Below are positions 1 to 6,675 of a DNA stretch of 21,733 bases, one piece after another. Position 1 is the first letter of the stretch; each line of letters opens with the position of its first letter. A model generated the notes under the pieces. That model saw only the letters and a list, made by a program, of their open reading frames with translations, did not search any database and had not been told where the DNA came from. Source of the stretch: Clostridiales bacterium (GTDB taxonomy: Bacteria > Bacillota > Clostridia > Peptostreptococcales > JAAYPU01); contig JAAYPU010000274.1 of assembly GCA_012519645.1 (NCBI GenBank), positions 1 to 21,733 of the forward strand. Direction: 5' to 3'. The position numbers and the translations under genes were made by a program.

Positions 1-1309
1 CTTCTTCACATTTTACAAAGTATGCGCCTTTTAAACGCACTTCATTCCCCGGAAAAAGCCTGAAGAATTTTTTAGGAGGTACTTCCATGAAATCCTCTCT
101 ATCTATGTATAGTTCTCCGGAAAAAGGCACCTTCCTTTTTCCCATGGCTTCATTTTCTTTATTATTCTCTACCTCAAACCACTCGATTTGCCCTTCTGGA
201 TAATTTGTAATAACTACCTTCAGAGGGTCTAATACCACCATTTTGGTTTCTACCTTCAATTTCAAATCTTCTCTGACACAATGCTCCAAAAGTGCTACAT
301 CAACGGTACTGTTGCTCTTGGCAACTCCTATCCTGTCACAGAAATCCCTTATTGATTCAGGAGTATATCCTCTTCTGCGAATACCTGCGATGGTCGGCAT
401 TCTCGGATCATCCCATCCTTCTACAACACCTTCGTCAACCAAGGCTTTTAAATAACGTTTGCTCATCACCGTATTTGTAAGATTCAGTCTGGCAAATTCG
501 ATTTGCTTTGGCGGCGCTTCAAATTCTAATTCACGTAAAACCCACTCATATAGAGGGCGATGGTCCTCGAATTCTAATGTGCAAATAGAGTGCGTAATAT
601 TTTCAAAAGCATCCTCCAAGGGATGTGCATAATCGTACATAGGATAAATGCACCATTTATCTCCCGTATTGTGATGAGTATTATGTGAAATCCTGTATAT
701 GACAGGGTCCCTCATGTTAAGGTTCGGAGATGCCATATCTATTTTCGCACGCAGCACCTTTTCACCTTCTTTGAATTCACCGTTTTTCATTCTTTCAAAT
801 AGATCCAAATTCTCTTCAATCGTTCTGTCTCTGTATGGGCTGTTTTTACCAGGCATTGTTAAGGTGCCTCGAAGAGTTTTGATTTCTTCTGCTGACAAAT
901 CGTCCACAAAGGCTTTTCCCTTTTTGATCAGCTGAATAGCACAATCATACATTTTTTCAAAATAATCCGATGCATAGCAAAGCTCATCCCACTGAAATCC
1001 GAGCCATTTTACATCCTCTTTTATAGATTCGACATATTCAACATCTTCCTTAATGGGATTTGTATCGTCAAATCGAAGATTACATTTTCCATAGTATTTT
1101 TCAGCTAACCCAAAATTTAAGCAAATCGCTTTTGCATGCCCTATATGTAAATAGCCATTAGGTTCCGGCGGAAAACGAGTATGCACTCTATTTCCATAAA
1201 CACCTTCTTCTAAATCCTTATCTATTATGTTTTGAATGAAGTTGGAAGATATCTTTTCACTTTCTGATGCTATTTCTTCATTCATATCCTTATCTGATGC
1301 ATTTATCAT
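1..1309 (-). CDS. glnS: Glutaminyl-tRNA synthetase, N-terminal ~436 residues (partial)
   Basis: Class I aminoacyl-tRNA synthetase charging tRNA-Gln with glutamine in the cytoplasm. Seen: the reverse strand is open from the ATG at 1309 to the left edge. Near the N-terminus it reads HTRFPPEPNGYLHIGHAK, which holds the HIGH signature and the FPPEPNG motif of GlnRS, followed by CNLRFDDTNP. Around 440-475 it encodes NTVMSKRYLKALVDEG, the KMSKS-type loop, then GWDDPRMPTIAGIRRRGYTP, diagnostic of the GlnRS/GluRS family and specifically like GlnRS. The family is about 550 residues, so the C-terminal anticodon-binding barrel is largely outside the window. The start is set by AAGGTG placed 7 nt upstream. 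The leader carries a repeat module (1331-1391) and heptad repeats. No T-box is visible in it. Many clostridia charge Gln through GatCAB, so a direct GlnRS is noteworthy but not rare. Confidence 0.97.
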   Translation of the reverse strand, partial: MINASDKDMNEEIASESEKISSNFIQNIIDKDLEEGVYGNRVHTRFPPEPNGYLHIGHAKAICLNFGLAEKYYGKCNLRFDDTNPIKEDVEYVESIKEDVKWLGFQWDELCYASDYFEKMYDCAIQLIKKGKAFVDDLSAEEIKTLRGTLTMPGKNSPYRDRTIEENLDLFERMKNGEFKEGEKVLRAKIDMASPNLNMRDPVIYRISHNTHHNTGDKWCIYPMYDYAHPLEDAFENITHSICTLEFEDHRPLYEWVLRELEFEAPPKQIEFARLNLTNTVMSKRYLKALVDEGVVEGWDDPRMPTIAGIRRRGYTPESIRDFCDRIGVAKSNSTVDVALLEHCVREDLKLKVETKMVVLDPLKVVITNYPEGQIEWFEVENNKENEAMGKRKVPFSGELYIDREDFMEVPPKKFFRLFPGNEVRLKGAYFVKCEE

Positions 1310-1330
1310 TTTTTCACCTTCCCATTTATT

Positions 1331-1391
1331 TGTTATCTATTATTTATTATCTATTATCTTGTATAGATTGCCACGCTGCGCTCGCAATGAC
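1331..1391. repeat. 61-bp intergenic repeat module, copy 1
   Basis: Identical to 6554-6614 except for one base (G versus T in the loop of the palindrome). It consists of a TTATCTATTA-type tract, CTTGTATA, and the imperfect palindrome GATTGCCACGC..GCTCGCAATGAC. The palindrome half recurs at 4351-4376. It lies between the glnS promoter and its start codon, so it would be transcribed in the leader. It resembles the widespread REP-like ATTGCGAGCG..GGCAATC family of bacterial intergenic repeats. Confidence 0.85.
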
Positions 1392-1403
1392 TCCAAAAAT
1401 CAG

Positions 1404-1431
1404 GCTAAACCACTAACCACTAATCACTTTT
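1404..1431. repeat. Degenerate heptad repeat (CACTAAT type)
   Basis: Four 7-nt units read GCTAAAC, CACTAAC, CACTAAT and CACTTTT. The 14-mer CTAATCACTTTTCC at 1420-1433 recurs exactly at 4601-4614, at the end of tadA. The following 1435-1470 holds CTGATACCTGAAACC, related to CTGACACCTGAAACC at 6630-6644. Same repeat family as the tracts at 4578, 6676 and 16781. Confidence 0.7.
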
Positions 1432-1478
1432 CCCCTGTCCAGAGACCAGAAACCTGATACCTGAAACCTTTTCTCCTT

Positions 1479-1506
1479 ATTATACCATTATAAAATATTT
1501 TGTACA
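1479..1506 (-). promoter_or_regulatory. Probable sigma-A promoter of glnS
   Basis: On the minus strand a perfect TATAAT (1479-1484) lies 16 nt downstream of TGTACA (1501-1506, 4 of 6 matches to TTGACA). A transcript from here would have a leader of about 165 nt that contains the 1331-1431 repeats. The assignment is by consensus only. Confidence 0.5.
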
Positions 1507-1536
1507 TTAAGCAATTCTCATATTCGCAAGAAAATA

Positions 1537-1559
1537 GGGCATTCACTTTGTGAATGCCC
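1537..1559. other. Perfect hairpin upstream of glnS and the coat genes
   Basis: A 10-bp perfect stem (GGGCATTCAC / GTGAATGCCC) with a TTT loop. No strong T-run follows on either strand, and no gene ends nearby, so it is not a confident terminator. The rest of 1560-1790 is very AT-rich, with no other gene seen; it presumably holds the promoter of the coat genes, which I could not assign. Confidence 0.5.
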
Positions 1560-1792
1560 ATTGGGTGGGGGATTATAAGTATTTATAATAGGGGGTTTAA
1601 GGGGTTTGCCGTTCGCTATTATTCTACCCATTTTTAAAATATATAATCATTTTTTTAAAAAAATTCCCAAAACAGCAATTCTTTTTTCCATATTATTTAA
1701 TAAATTTCTTTATCATAATATTATTTCTTATAATATTTTTTTAATACTTTCACATAATAATATTGATTCTAATAATAAGGAGGGCAAAATTT

Positions 1793-2026
1793 ATGATTAT
1801 GTCTCAAAACACAAATACCAATAACTCAAGTACGCCTCAATTAGATGCGAATAATCTTAAGGTTATTTCCGATCAGCTTAAATATGAGGCAACAATGAAT
1901 AAAAAGGCAAGTCAATATGCTGATACTTGCACCGATCAGGAGTTAAAAAATTTATGCAGAAATATAGCCCAAGGTCATAAGCAAAATTATACTGATTTAC
2001 TCAATTATTTAAATTCACATCAATAG
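1793..2026 (+). CDS. Small spore coat-associated helical protein (CotF operon partner)
   Basis: A 77-residue, hydrophilic, mostly helical protein. It has an Asn/Thr/Ser-rich N-terminus and a helix-rich body (NLKVISDQLKYEATMNKKAS) typical of the small proteins encoded beside CotF-family coat proteins in clostridia. The start at 1793 is chosen because AAGGAGG ends 9 nt upstream. An upstream in-frame ATG at 1763 has no ribosome binding site, and the ATG at 1799 is too far away. It is followed after 11 nt by a CotF-like gene with its own AGGAGG, so the two form an operon that is probably mother-cell expressed during sporulation. The coat role is inferred from the neighbour and general resemblance; no catalytic motif is seen. 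Confidence 0.75.
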   Translation: MIMSQNTNTNNSSTPQLDANNLKVISDQLKYEATMNKKASQYADTCTDQELKNLCRNIAQGHKQNYTDLLNYLNSHQ

Positions 2027-2037
2027 GAGGTACAAAA

Positions 2038-2310
2038 ATGAATAGCAAAATGACCGAAAAAGATATTATGGACGATCTTCTATTATCTGAAAAGCATGGT
2101 ACCGAAGCATATACGACAGGTATAACCGAATCTTCATGCCCCAATCTAAGACAGGTTCTCAATAAATGTGAGCAGAACATTTTTAAAAGTCAGGAAAACA
2201 TTTTTAATGCGATGAATCAACGTGGTTGGTATAAAATAAAAAAGGCAGATTCTCAGGAAGTTCAAAATGCAAAAAATGAATATAATCAAATACAGAATGA
2301 GTTAAGTTAA
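2038..2310 (+). CDS. CotF-like spore coat protein
   Basis: A 90-residue protein resembling the Coat_F family (spore coat protein F). It has the family's N-terminal helix (TEKDIMDDLLLSEKHGTEAY), a central segment ending in a conserved CPNLRQVLNKCEQN-like stretch, and a C-terminal aromatic segment (NQRGWYKIKKAD, matching the usual QKGYYKP-type motif). In the family these helices form a ferritin-like bundle deposited in the spore coat. AGGAGG sits 8 nt before the ATG. It is second in a two-gene operon and is followed directly by a terminator shared with convergent dinB. It supports the view that the organism sporulates. The exact coat layer cannot be inferred. Confidence 0.85.
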   Translation: MNSKMTEKDIMDDLLLSEKHGTEAYTTGITESSCPNLRQVLNKCEQNIFKSQENIFNAMNQRGWYKIKKADSQEVQNAKNEYNQIQNELS

Positions 2311-2311
2311 T

Positions 2312-2342
2312 AATAAAGGTTTTGCACTCGCAAAACCTTATT
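2312..2342. terminator. Bidirectional intrinsic terminator, coat operon / dinB
   Basis: Stem AAGGTTTTGC / GCAAAACCTT around an ACTC loop, flanked by A/T-rich arms, so a T-rich tail follows in both directions. It lies between convergent genes and touches the dinB stop codon at 2341-2343. Confidence 0.8.
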
Positions 2343-3387
2343 ATTTTAAAAATGTCATTTGTTCCTGATAACCGTCCGTTATGTTTGAAACACTTAAACC
2401 TATCAATCTTATTTTTTCATTTAAATTGATTTCCTTCAAAAGCTTTTCTGCTTCTTTATATATGTCTTTTGATTTATCAATAGGTGAATCAATCGTTTTG
2501 CTTTTAGTGTGCGTCGCAAACCTTGAAGTTTTGATTTTGACCGTAATGGTTTTTGCATAAAGATTTCTGACCCTCAAAGCATAGGAAACATGCACCGAAA
2601 ATCCTTTTAAATAAGACAGCATTTCCTCTATATCATACGTATCGTTTTCAAATGTAGTTTCGCGCCCGAAGGATTTTGCTTCTCTTTCGGCCTCTACTTC
2701 TCTAAGATCTATACCGCGTATAAGATTATAGATTTCTTCGCCTTGTTTCCCAAAAAAATTTTTCATAAAATCTATAGGCCATTTGGATAGGTCTTCAATA
2801 GTATATACACCCATCGCATTGAGCTTTTGAACGGATTTCTTTCCGATTCCGTATATTCTGTCTATGGTAAGCGGCATCAATATATCCGGCACCATATCTT
2901 TAGTAATAATTTTTAATCCGTCAGGCTTATTCCAGTCTGAAGCCAGTTTCGCTAAAAATTTATTGTATGAAACACCCACAGATACTGTAAGTCCTGTCTT
3001 TTTCAGAATGTCCTTTTTAATCTTATGTGCGACGGACAGATAGTTTTTTCCATGCTCTGAAATATCTAAAAAAGCCTCATCTATAGATAAGGGTTCTATC
3101 TTATTTGTATATTGCGATAATAATCGAAATATTTTATTGGATATTTCTTTATATCTTTTCATTCTGACAGGAAGAAAAATTGCATCGGGACACTTTTGAC
3201 GTGCCATAAAACCGGGCATGGCCGAATGCACGCCAAATTTACGTGCCTCATAGGAGCATGTGGAAACCACTCCTCTTTCTCCTATGCCGCCAACGATCAC
3301 CGGCTTCCCTTTGAGCTGCGGATTATCCATTTGCTCAACTGAAGCAAAAAATGCATCCATATCCAGATGTAAAATAATTCTCTTCAT
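2341..3387 (-). CDS. dinB: DNA polymerase IV (Y-family translesion polymerase)
   Basis: A low-fidelity polymerase that copies past DNA lesions. At 348 residues it is normal in length. The N-terminus reads HLDMDAFFASVEQ, with metal-binding Asp9. SIDEAFLD at 101-108 carries the catalytic Asp103-Glu104 pair. YEARKFGVHSAMP, the nucleotide-contacting segment, and a helix-hairpin-helix region near 175-200 are also present. The C-terminus ends in EQMTFLK, which resembles the QxxLF-type beta-clamp binding motif. The ribosome binding site is weak (GTGGTG, close to the ATG). It is monocistronic, with its own promoter and a terminator shared with the coat operon. I saw no clear LexA (SOS) box. Confidence 0.97.
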   Translation of the reverse strand: MKRIILHLDMDAFFASVEQMDNPQLKGKPVIVGGIGERGVVSTCSYEARKFGVHSAMPGFMARQKCPDAIFLPVRMKRYKEISNKIFRLLSQYTNKIEPLSIDEAFLDISEHGKNYLSVAHKIKKDILKKTGLTVSVGVSYNKFLAKLASDWNKPDGLKIITKDMVPDILMPLTIDRIYGIGKKSVQKLNAMGVYTIEDLSKWPIDFMKNFFGKQGEEIYNLIRGIDLREVEAEREAKSFGRETTFENDTYDIEEMLSYLKGFSVHVSYALRVRNLYAKTITVKIKTSRFATHTKSKTIDSPIDKSKDIYKEAEKLLKEINLNEKIRLIGLSVSNITDGYQEQMTFLK

Positions 3388-3423
3388 TTAAACACCACTT
3401 ACTTTTTTATCTTCCTTAATTCT

Positions 3424-3453
3424 AATATAATATGGTATTATTAAATAAGTCAA
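3424..3453 (-). promoter_or_regulatory. Probable sigma-A promoter of dinB
   Basis: Minus strand TTGACT (3448-3453), an 18-nt spacer, and TATATT (3424-3429, 5 of 6). It sits about 40 nt upstream of the dinB start. Confidence 0.55.
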
Positions 3454-3512
3454 CGACACTTAAAGGTTTGAAAAAAGAGGCTTAGCTGCCGGTAATAAGA
3501 TGGTGATTATCA

Positions 3513-3863
3513 ATGATATATAATAGTTATGGTTTATACATAGAATGTGATTTCGAAATCCGGATTGTAAGGGAAGACGATACGGACGCTGATTTGCTTA
3601 TTCCCATTAAGGGCAGACCCCTCAATGTTTTTCTGAGTAATATGCCCTGTTATATTAAAGATAAATTTCAGTTTCCCAGCGTCTACGGAATTTTGATACG
3701 AATTGCCAAAGCAGATGATAACAACATTGCTACAGTACATATATTAAAAAATATAGATTTATTGGCATCCATTATGAATTTTGAAATCGATTATAAAGAT
3801 ATGGTTTTCAGTATATTCGATACTGCTTTCAGCTGTGAATGGATGATAGAGGAGAGGGTGTAG
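3513..3863 (+). CDS. Conserved-type hypothetical protein, 116 aa
   Basis: I do not recognise this protein. It is acidic, with alternating beta-like hydrophobic segments, no signal peptide, no membrane span and no metal motif. GGTGAT precedes the ATG. Its TAG stop is one base before the ATG of the zinc-ribbon gene, so the two are translationally coupled and probably act together. The GAGGAGAGGGTG ribosome binding site of the next gene lies inside this reading frame, encoding EERV. Codon use looks like that of its neighbours. Confidence is for the reading frame being a gene, not for any function. Confidence 0.7.
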   Translation: MIYNSYGLYIECDFEIRIVREDDTDADLLIPIKGRPLNVFLSNMPCYIKDKFQFPSVYGILIRIAKADDNNIATVHILKNIDLLASIMNFEIDYKDMVFSIFDTAFSCEWMIEERV

Positions 3864-3864
3864 A

Positions 3865-4236
3865 ATGTTTTTTATAGGGATATTTGGAATCGAATCAAAG
3901 GAAAAAGCAATAGGAAGCCTGCAGAATTTTACCTGCAAAAGCTGTACAAGTAATAACGCTAAGATAATCAAGCATTATAATTACTTCCATTTCTTTTTCA
4001 TTCCTATTTTTAAATGGGGAGAAGAATATATCGTTTTATGTGATGAATGCAACAGTATTTACAGCATTCCAAAGGAAAAAGGTAAGGCCTTTGAGCTTGG
4101 CAAGGAAGAAATATCTTATTGGGATTTAAAGCCCTTGCAGATCAAGGAGCTGCCCTTTGCCTGTCCTACATGCGGAAAAGAAACAGAATCCTCATTTGAC
4201 TTTTGCCCCTACTGCGGAAATCCTCTTAATAAATGA
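3865..4236 (+). CDS. Zinc-ribbon protein (double CxxC pairs)
   Basis: A 123-residue protein with four CxxC knuckles: Cys24/27, Cys59/62, Cys100/103 and Cys114/117. These should make two zinc ribbons. The N-terminal MFFIGIFGIESKEK, the HYNYFHFFFIPIFKWGEEY segment and the CDEC knuckle match the small 'zinc_ribbon_15'-type family, whose function is unknown. The C-terminal FACPTCGKE..FCPYCGNPL is a generic zinc-ribbon tail. The hydrophobic FHFFFIPIF stretch may be a short membrane-associated segment. It is coupled to the preceding gene. Its TGA stop is immediately followed by an 11-bp tandem repeat array. Metal binding is inferred from the motifs. Confidence 0.8.
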   Translation: MFFIGIFGIESKEKAIGSLQNFTCKSCTSNNAKIIKHYNYFHFFFIPIFKWGEEYIVLCDECNSIYSIPKEKGKAFELGKEEISYWDLKPLQIKELPFACPTCGKETESSFDFCPYCGNPLNK

Positions 4237-4301
4237 GTTGAACAATAGTTGAACGGTAGTTTAACGATAGTTGAGCAATAGTGAACCGATAGTGAAACAA
4301 T
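4236..4301. repeat. 11-bp tandem repeat, six degenerate copies
   Basis: Six consecutive 11-nt units follow the pattern AGTTGAACAAT: AGTTGAACAAT, AGTTGAACGGT, AGTTTAACGAT, AGTTGAGCAAT, AGTGAACCGAT and AGTGAAACAAT. The array starts on the last base of the zinc-ribbon gene's TGA stop. No gene is seen in the 4237-4604 gap. It holds this array, a palindromic element, CTGATAACTGA-type repeats, the tadA terminator and a heptad tract. Confidence 0.85.
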
Positions 4302-4323
4302 TGATAATCTGGCTTGTCCTCGC

Positions 4324-4397
4324 GAGGAGCAATAGCGACGTGGCGAGCTGGATTGCCACGCTGCGCTCGCAATGACACTAATAGAAATAAACTGACA
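4324..4397. repeat. REP-like inverted element plus shared flank
   Basis: Two inverted half-elements: a GCGAGGAGC..GACGTGGCGAG half (about 4324-4349), then GATTGCCACGC..GCTCGCAATGAC (4351-4376). The second half and the next 21 nt (ACTAATAGAAATAAACTGACA) recur at 6589-6635 with one mismatch. 4394-4412 holds TGACAACTGATAACTGA-type repeats that recur inverted at 4523-4544, on the other side of the tadA terminator. Confidence 0.75.
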
Positions 4398-4476
4398 ACT
4401 GATAACTGAAAACTGATAGTTAAGGTTGACTTTGCTTCTCAAAGTCTAAAATACTATAAAGTTATTCTTATATAAA

Positions 4477-4522
4477 AAAGATAAGGGTGAAATTTGTTCA
4501 AACAAATTTCTTCCTTATCTTT
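4477..4522 (-). terminator. Long intrinsic terminator of tadA
   Basis: Two 10-bp stem segments stacked across a 2x2 internal loop: AAAGATAAGG / CCTTATCTTT, and GAAATTTGTT / AACAAATTTC with a 2-nt loop. On the minus strand it is followed by a run of six Ts and more A/T. It lies about 80 nt past the tadA stop. Confidence 0.75.
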
Positions 4523-4577
4523 CAGTTGTCAGTTATCAGTTATCTAAAGTTCCTGACGCCTGACTTCAGACCGCAGT

Positions 4578-4612
4578 CACTAATCCCTAATCACTAATTA
4601 CTAATCACTTTT
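4578..4612. repeat. Heptad repeat tract abutting the tadA stop
   Basis: Units CACTAAT, CCCTAAT, CACTAAT, TACTAAT and CACTTTT. Read on the minus strand, the tadA stop TGA (4605-4607) is itself part of the tract (AAAAGTGATTAG), so the repeat begins exactly where translation ends. Confidence 0.75.
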
Positions 4613-5081
4613 CCTGCTCTTTTTCTTTTTCATTTCTCTTTCTCAATGCTTTAAAAAAATCCTTCATGATTTTTTCGCATTCTTCCTGCAAAACCCCGGT
4701 CTCTACTTCAGTCATATGGTTCAATCTGTCATCCTGCAGAATGTTCATTAAAGAACCAGCGGCGCCGCCTTTTTCATCCATAGTACCGATATATACTTTA
4801 TTAATACGGGAAAGCATAATAGCGCCTGCGCACATGGGACAAGGTTCTACTGTCACATACATTTCACAGCCTATCAATCGCCATCCTCCTAAATATGCAG
4901 ATGCTTCACGGATTGCCTGCATTTCGGCATGTGCCGTAGGGTCTTTTGATGTTTCTCTGGTATTATAGCCCCGTCCTATAATTTCATCATTTTTTACTAT
5001 AACGGCACCTATGGGAACTTCTCCTATATCATAGGCTTTTTGAGCCTCTTTCAATGCTTCTCTCATATAATGATCTTTCAT
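4605..5081 (-). CDS. tadA: tRNA-specific adenosine deaminase (A34 to I34)
   Basis: Deaminates adenosine-34 to inosine in the wobble position of tRNA-Arg(ACG). Seen: the zinc-dependent deaminase signature, with HAE at residues 51-53 (His ligand and catalytic Glu) and PCPMC with Cys81/Cys84. These are flanked by GEVPIGAVIV and a GGWRL..C segment typical of bacterial TadA. The length of 158 residues is normal. The start at 5081 (MKDHYMREAL) is preferred because GGAG lies 9 nt upstream; the ATG at 5096 has no Shine-Dalgarno sequence. The C-terminus is a charged Lys/Glu tail (RKRNEKEKEQEK). The gene ends in a heptad repeat and has its own terminator. The common dnaX neighbour is absent here. Confidence 0.95.
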   Translation of the reverse strand: MKDHYMREALKEAQKAYDIGEVPIGAVIVKNDEIIGRGYNTRETSKDPTAHAEMQAIREASAYLGGWRLIGCEMYVTVEPCPMCAGAIMLSRINKVYIGTMDEKGGAAGSLMNILQDDRLNHMTEVETGVLQEECEKIMKDFFKALRKRNEKEKEQEK

Positions 5082-5112
5082 TAAAGCTTTCTCCATAATC
5101 TATTTAATAATA

Positions 5113-5136
5113 AAACCTGTCATGCCTGACAGGTTT
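5113..5136 (-). terminator. Intrinsic terminator of the SprA-like gene
   Basis: Perfect 10-bp stem (AAACCTGTCA / TGACAGGTTT) with a TGCC loop, followed on the minus strand by TTATTATT. It starts right after the stop codon at 5138 and separates that gene from tadA. Confidence 0.8.
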
Positions 5137-5137
5137 C

Positions 5138-5608
5138 CTATGCATATTTATCTACAAAGCTTCCTTTATCAACGAATTGACTTTTACCCGCCATCAACGT
5201 TCTTGTCGTACCTCCCGATACGTAGGTTTTACCGCACTCGGGACAAACAGATGTATGTATTTGCACGCTTTGGCTGATAATTTCTTTCCCTTCTCTCATA
5301 GCCTCTGCCCTTCTGTTCCCAACATGCTCATATTCATGTGCTCTGACTGCCGATGCCGCAGATTCCGGAGAAATATGAGCACCTGCTTTAAATGATACGC
5401 CTAAGTCGTTGGAGCCGTCTACGTATTTTCTTCTGGCACAAGTTTGGCAGGGCTCATCCTCAACCCTCTCAAATTCTTTTCCCTCAACGCTGTTTGCTTT
5501 TACATTTTGGCTTTCGGTTTTATTTTCATTTGATATGTTGTTTGTTTGTTTTGAATTATTCAAATTATAGCCATAATAATTGTTCGAATTTAACGAATTA
5601 ATAACCAT
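5138..5608 (-). CDS. SprA-related putative metalloprotease-like protein (HExxH)
   Basis: A 156-residue protein. Residues 1-45 are Asn/Ser-rich and low in complexity. The core starts with CQTCARRKYVDGSND (Cys54, Cys57), then ISPESAASAVRAHEYEHVGN, containing a zincin-like HExxH (His91-Glu92-x-x-His95). VCPECGKTYVSGGTTRT follows, with Cys122/Cys125. This arrangement matches the 'SprA-related' / putative metalloprotease family found in many Firmicutes and Proteobacteria. The role is not established to my knowledge. The two CxxC pairs could form a separate zinc site. No signal peptide is visible, so it is probably cytoplasmic. It is monocistronic, with a weak ribosome binding site (GGAAGTGG). Protease activity is an inference from the motif alone. 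Confidence 0.75.
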   Translation of the reverse strand: MVINSLNSNNYYGYNLNNSKQTNNISNENKTESQNVKANSVEGKEFERVEDEPCQTCARRKYVDGSNDLGVSFKAGAHISPESAASAVRAHEYEHVGNRRAEAMREGKEIISQSVQIHTSVCPECGKTYVSGGTTRTLMAGKSQFVDKGSFVDKYA

Positions 5609-5726
5609 TTTGGTCCACTTCCAATCACGGGTACTTTTAGATAAACTTGATTATGTAAACACATTATATAATTTATTATATCATATTTCCAGCATACTTT
5701 CATCTATGCGCCGAATCAATTATATT

Positions 5727-5756
5727 TTGTCTTATATATAAAAAAAATAGTATAAT
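5727..5756 (+). promoter_or_regulatory. Probable promoter of the flavoprotein gene
   Basis: TTGTCT (5727-5732), an 18-nt spacer and a perfect TATAAT (5751-5756), about 30 nt before the start codon. Confidence 0.55.
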
Positions 5757-5786
5757 ATTTTTATAAAAACTAAGGAGGTAATATAA

Positions 5787-6359
5787 ATGAAAGTAACAGC
5801 CTTTAACGGCAGCCCAAGAAAAAATGGCAATACTTATTTACTCTTAAAGACAGTGTGTGATGTTCTTGAAAGAGAGGGTATAGAAACAGAAATCGTACAC
5901 GTTGGAGACAGAAATATTCATGGATGTACCGCCTGCGGAAAATGCCGAGAAGATGGAAATACCCGCTGTGTATTTAATGATGATATAGTAAATGAAGCTA
6001 TTGAAAAAATAGAAAATTCAGATGGTGTGATTTTAGGTTCACCGGTATACTTTGCAGACCTCTCATCACAAATGAAAGCATTTATAGATCGGGTAGGATA
6101 TGCAGGCAGACCAAATGGCATTTTTAAAAGAAAACCCTGTGCTTCAGTAGTTGCAGTCAGAAGGAATGGTGCTATTGCAGCCTTCCATGCTATGAATAAC
6201 CTTTTTACCATATCTGAGGGTATCGTAGTAGGATCTACTTATTGGAATCAAGGTATAGGCAGACTTTTAGGTGAGGTCGAAAAGGATTCTGAAGGAATAA
6301 AAACCATGCAGGATTTAGGCGAAAACATGGCATGGCTGTTAAAAAAGTTAAGCAAATAG
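5787..6359 (+). CDS. Iron-sulfur flavoprotein-like NADPH-dependent FMN reductase family protein
   Basis: A 190-residue flavodoxin-fold protein. The N-terminal FNGSPRKNGNT (residues 6-16) is the FMN phosphate-binding loop. GCTACGKC...C gives Cys47, Cys50, Cys53 and Cys61 (CX2CX2CX7C), close to the compact 4Fe-4S motif of archaeal/clostridial iron-sulfur flavoproteins. LGSPVYFADLSSQMKAFIDR is the second flavin-contacting segment of the family. It probably transfers electrons between a reduced carrier and an unknown acceptor, or detoxifies oxygen or quinones, in the cytoplasm. A strong AAGGAGG and its own promoter and terminator mark a monocistronic unit. The cluster is inferred from cysteine spacing; members with only three of these Cys may lack one. 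Confidence 0.85.
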   Translation: MKVTAFNGSPRKNGNTYLLLKTVCDVLEREGIETEIVHVGDRNIHGCTACGKCREDGNTRCVFNDDIVNEAIEKIENSDGVILGSPVYFADLSSQMKAFIDRVGYAGRPNGIFKRKPCASVVAVRRNGAIAAFHAMNNLFTISEGIVVGSTYWNQGIGRLLGEVEKDSEGIKTMQDLGENMAWLLKKLSK

Positions 6360-6371
6360 CTTAACTTTTTT
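6341..6371 (+). terminator. Intrinsic terminator overlapping the flavoprotein stop
   Basis: A 13-bp perfect stem (AAAAAAGTTAAGC / GCTTAACTTTTTT) with an AAATA loop. The left arm lies in the last codons of the gene and the T-run continues after the stem. Confidence 0.85.
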
Positions 6372-6485
6372 ATTAATTTTTTACTTAACATTCACGATAA
6401 TTATTTAATTTTAGTCAAATACCGACACTATGATTAGGGTAAGTAATTTTAGAGATAAAAATAAAAGATAAGAGATAATAGTCGC

Positions 6486-6547
6486 AGTAGAAACATCCAA
6501 ATCATAGATTTGGGGTTTCCTTGCATAAGTTCGCCTACTATTTTTTC
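6486..6547 (+). other. Two-tier hairpin followed by six Ts
   Basis: Outer pairing AGTAG/CTACT (6486-6490, 6535-6539) encloses an inner hairpin AAAC..CCAAAT / ATTTGG..GTTT (6491-6518). Six Ts follow at 6541-6546. There is no plus-strand gene between it and the previous terminator. The 6372-6744 gap otherwise contains repeat copies only. Confidence 0.35.
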
Positions 6548-6553
6548 ATTAAC

Positions 6554-6635
6554 TGTTATCTATTATTTATTATCTATTATCTTGTATAGATTGCCACGCT
6601 TCGCTCGCAATGACACTAATAGAAATAAACTGACA
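6554..6635. repeat. Intergenic repeat module, copy 2 with extended flank
   Basis: 6554-6614 matches 1331-1391 at 60 of 61 positions. 6589-6635 matches 4351-4397 at all but one position. This copy therefore joins the two other arrangements and shows the module is a mosaic of separable blocks. Confidence 0.85.
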
Positions 6636-6675
6636 CCTGAAACCTTCCCCGGACTTCGGACGTCGGACTTTTAAT

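Noticed and set aside
1310..1500. T-box in the glnS leader
   Set aside because: No AGGGTGG-ACCGCG-like T-box sequence or antiterminator is seen; the leader is filled with repeats.
1762..1779. Sporulation sigma-E/K promoter for the coat genes
   Set aside because: CATAATAATA-like strings occur upstream of 1770, but none fits the CATANNNTA or CATACANT pattern with a proper -35, so no call was made.
1236..1824. Open frames of about 72 codons upstream of the coat genes
   Set aside because: They cross the glnS start, the repeat modules and AT-rich spacer, with no ribosome binding site; the second overlaps the coat gene start in another frame.
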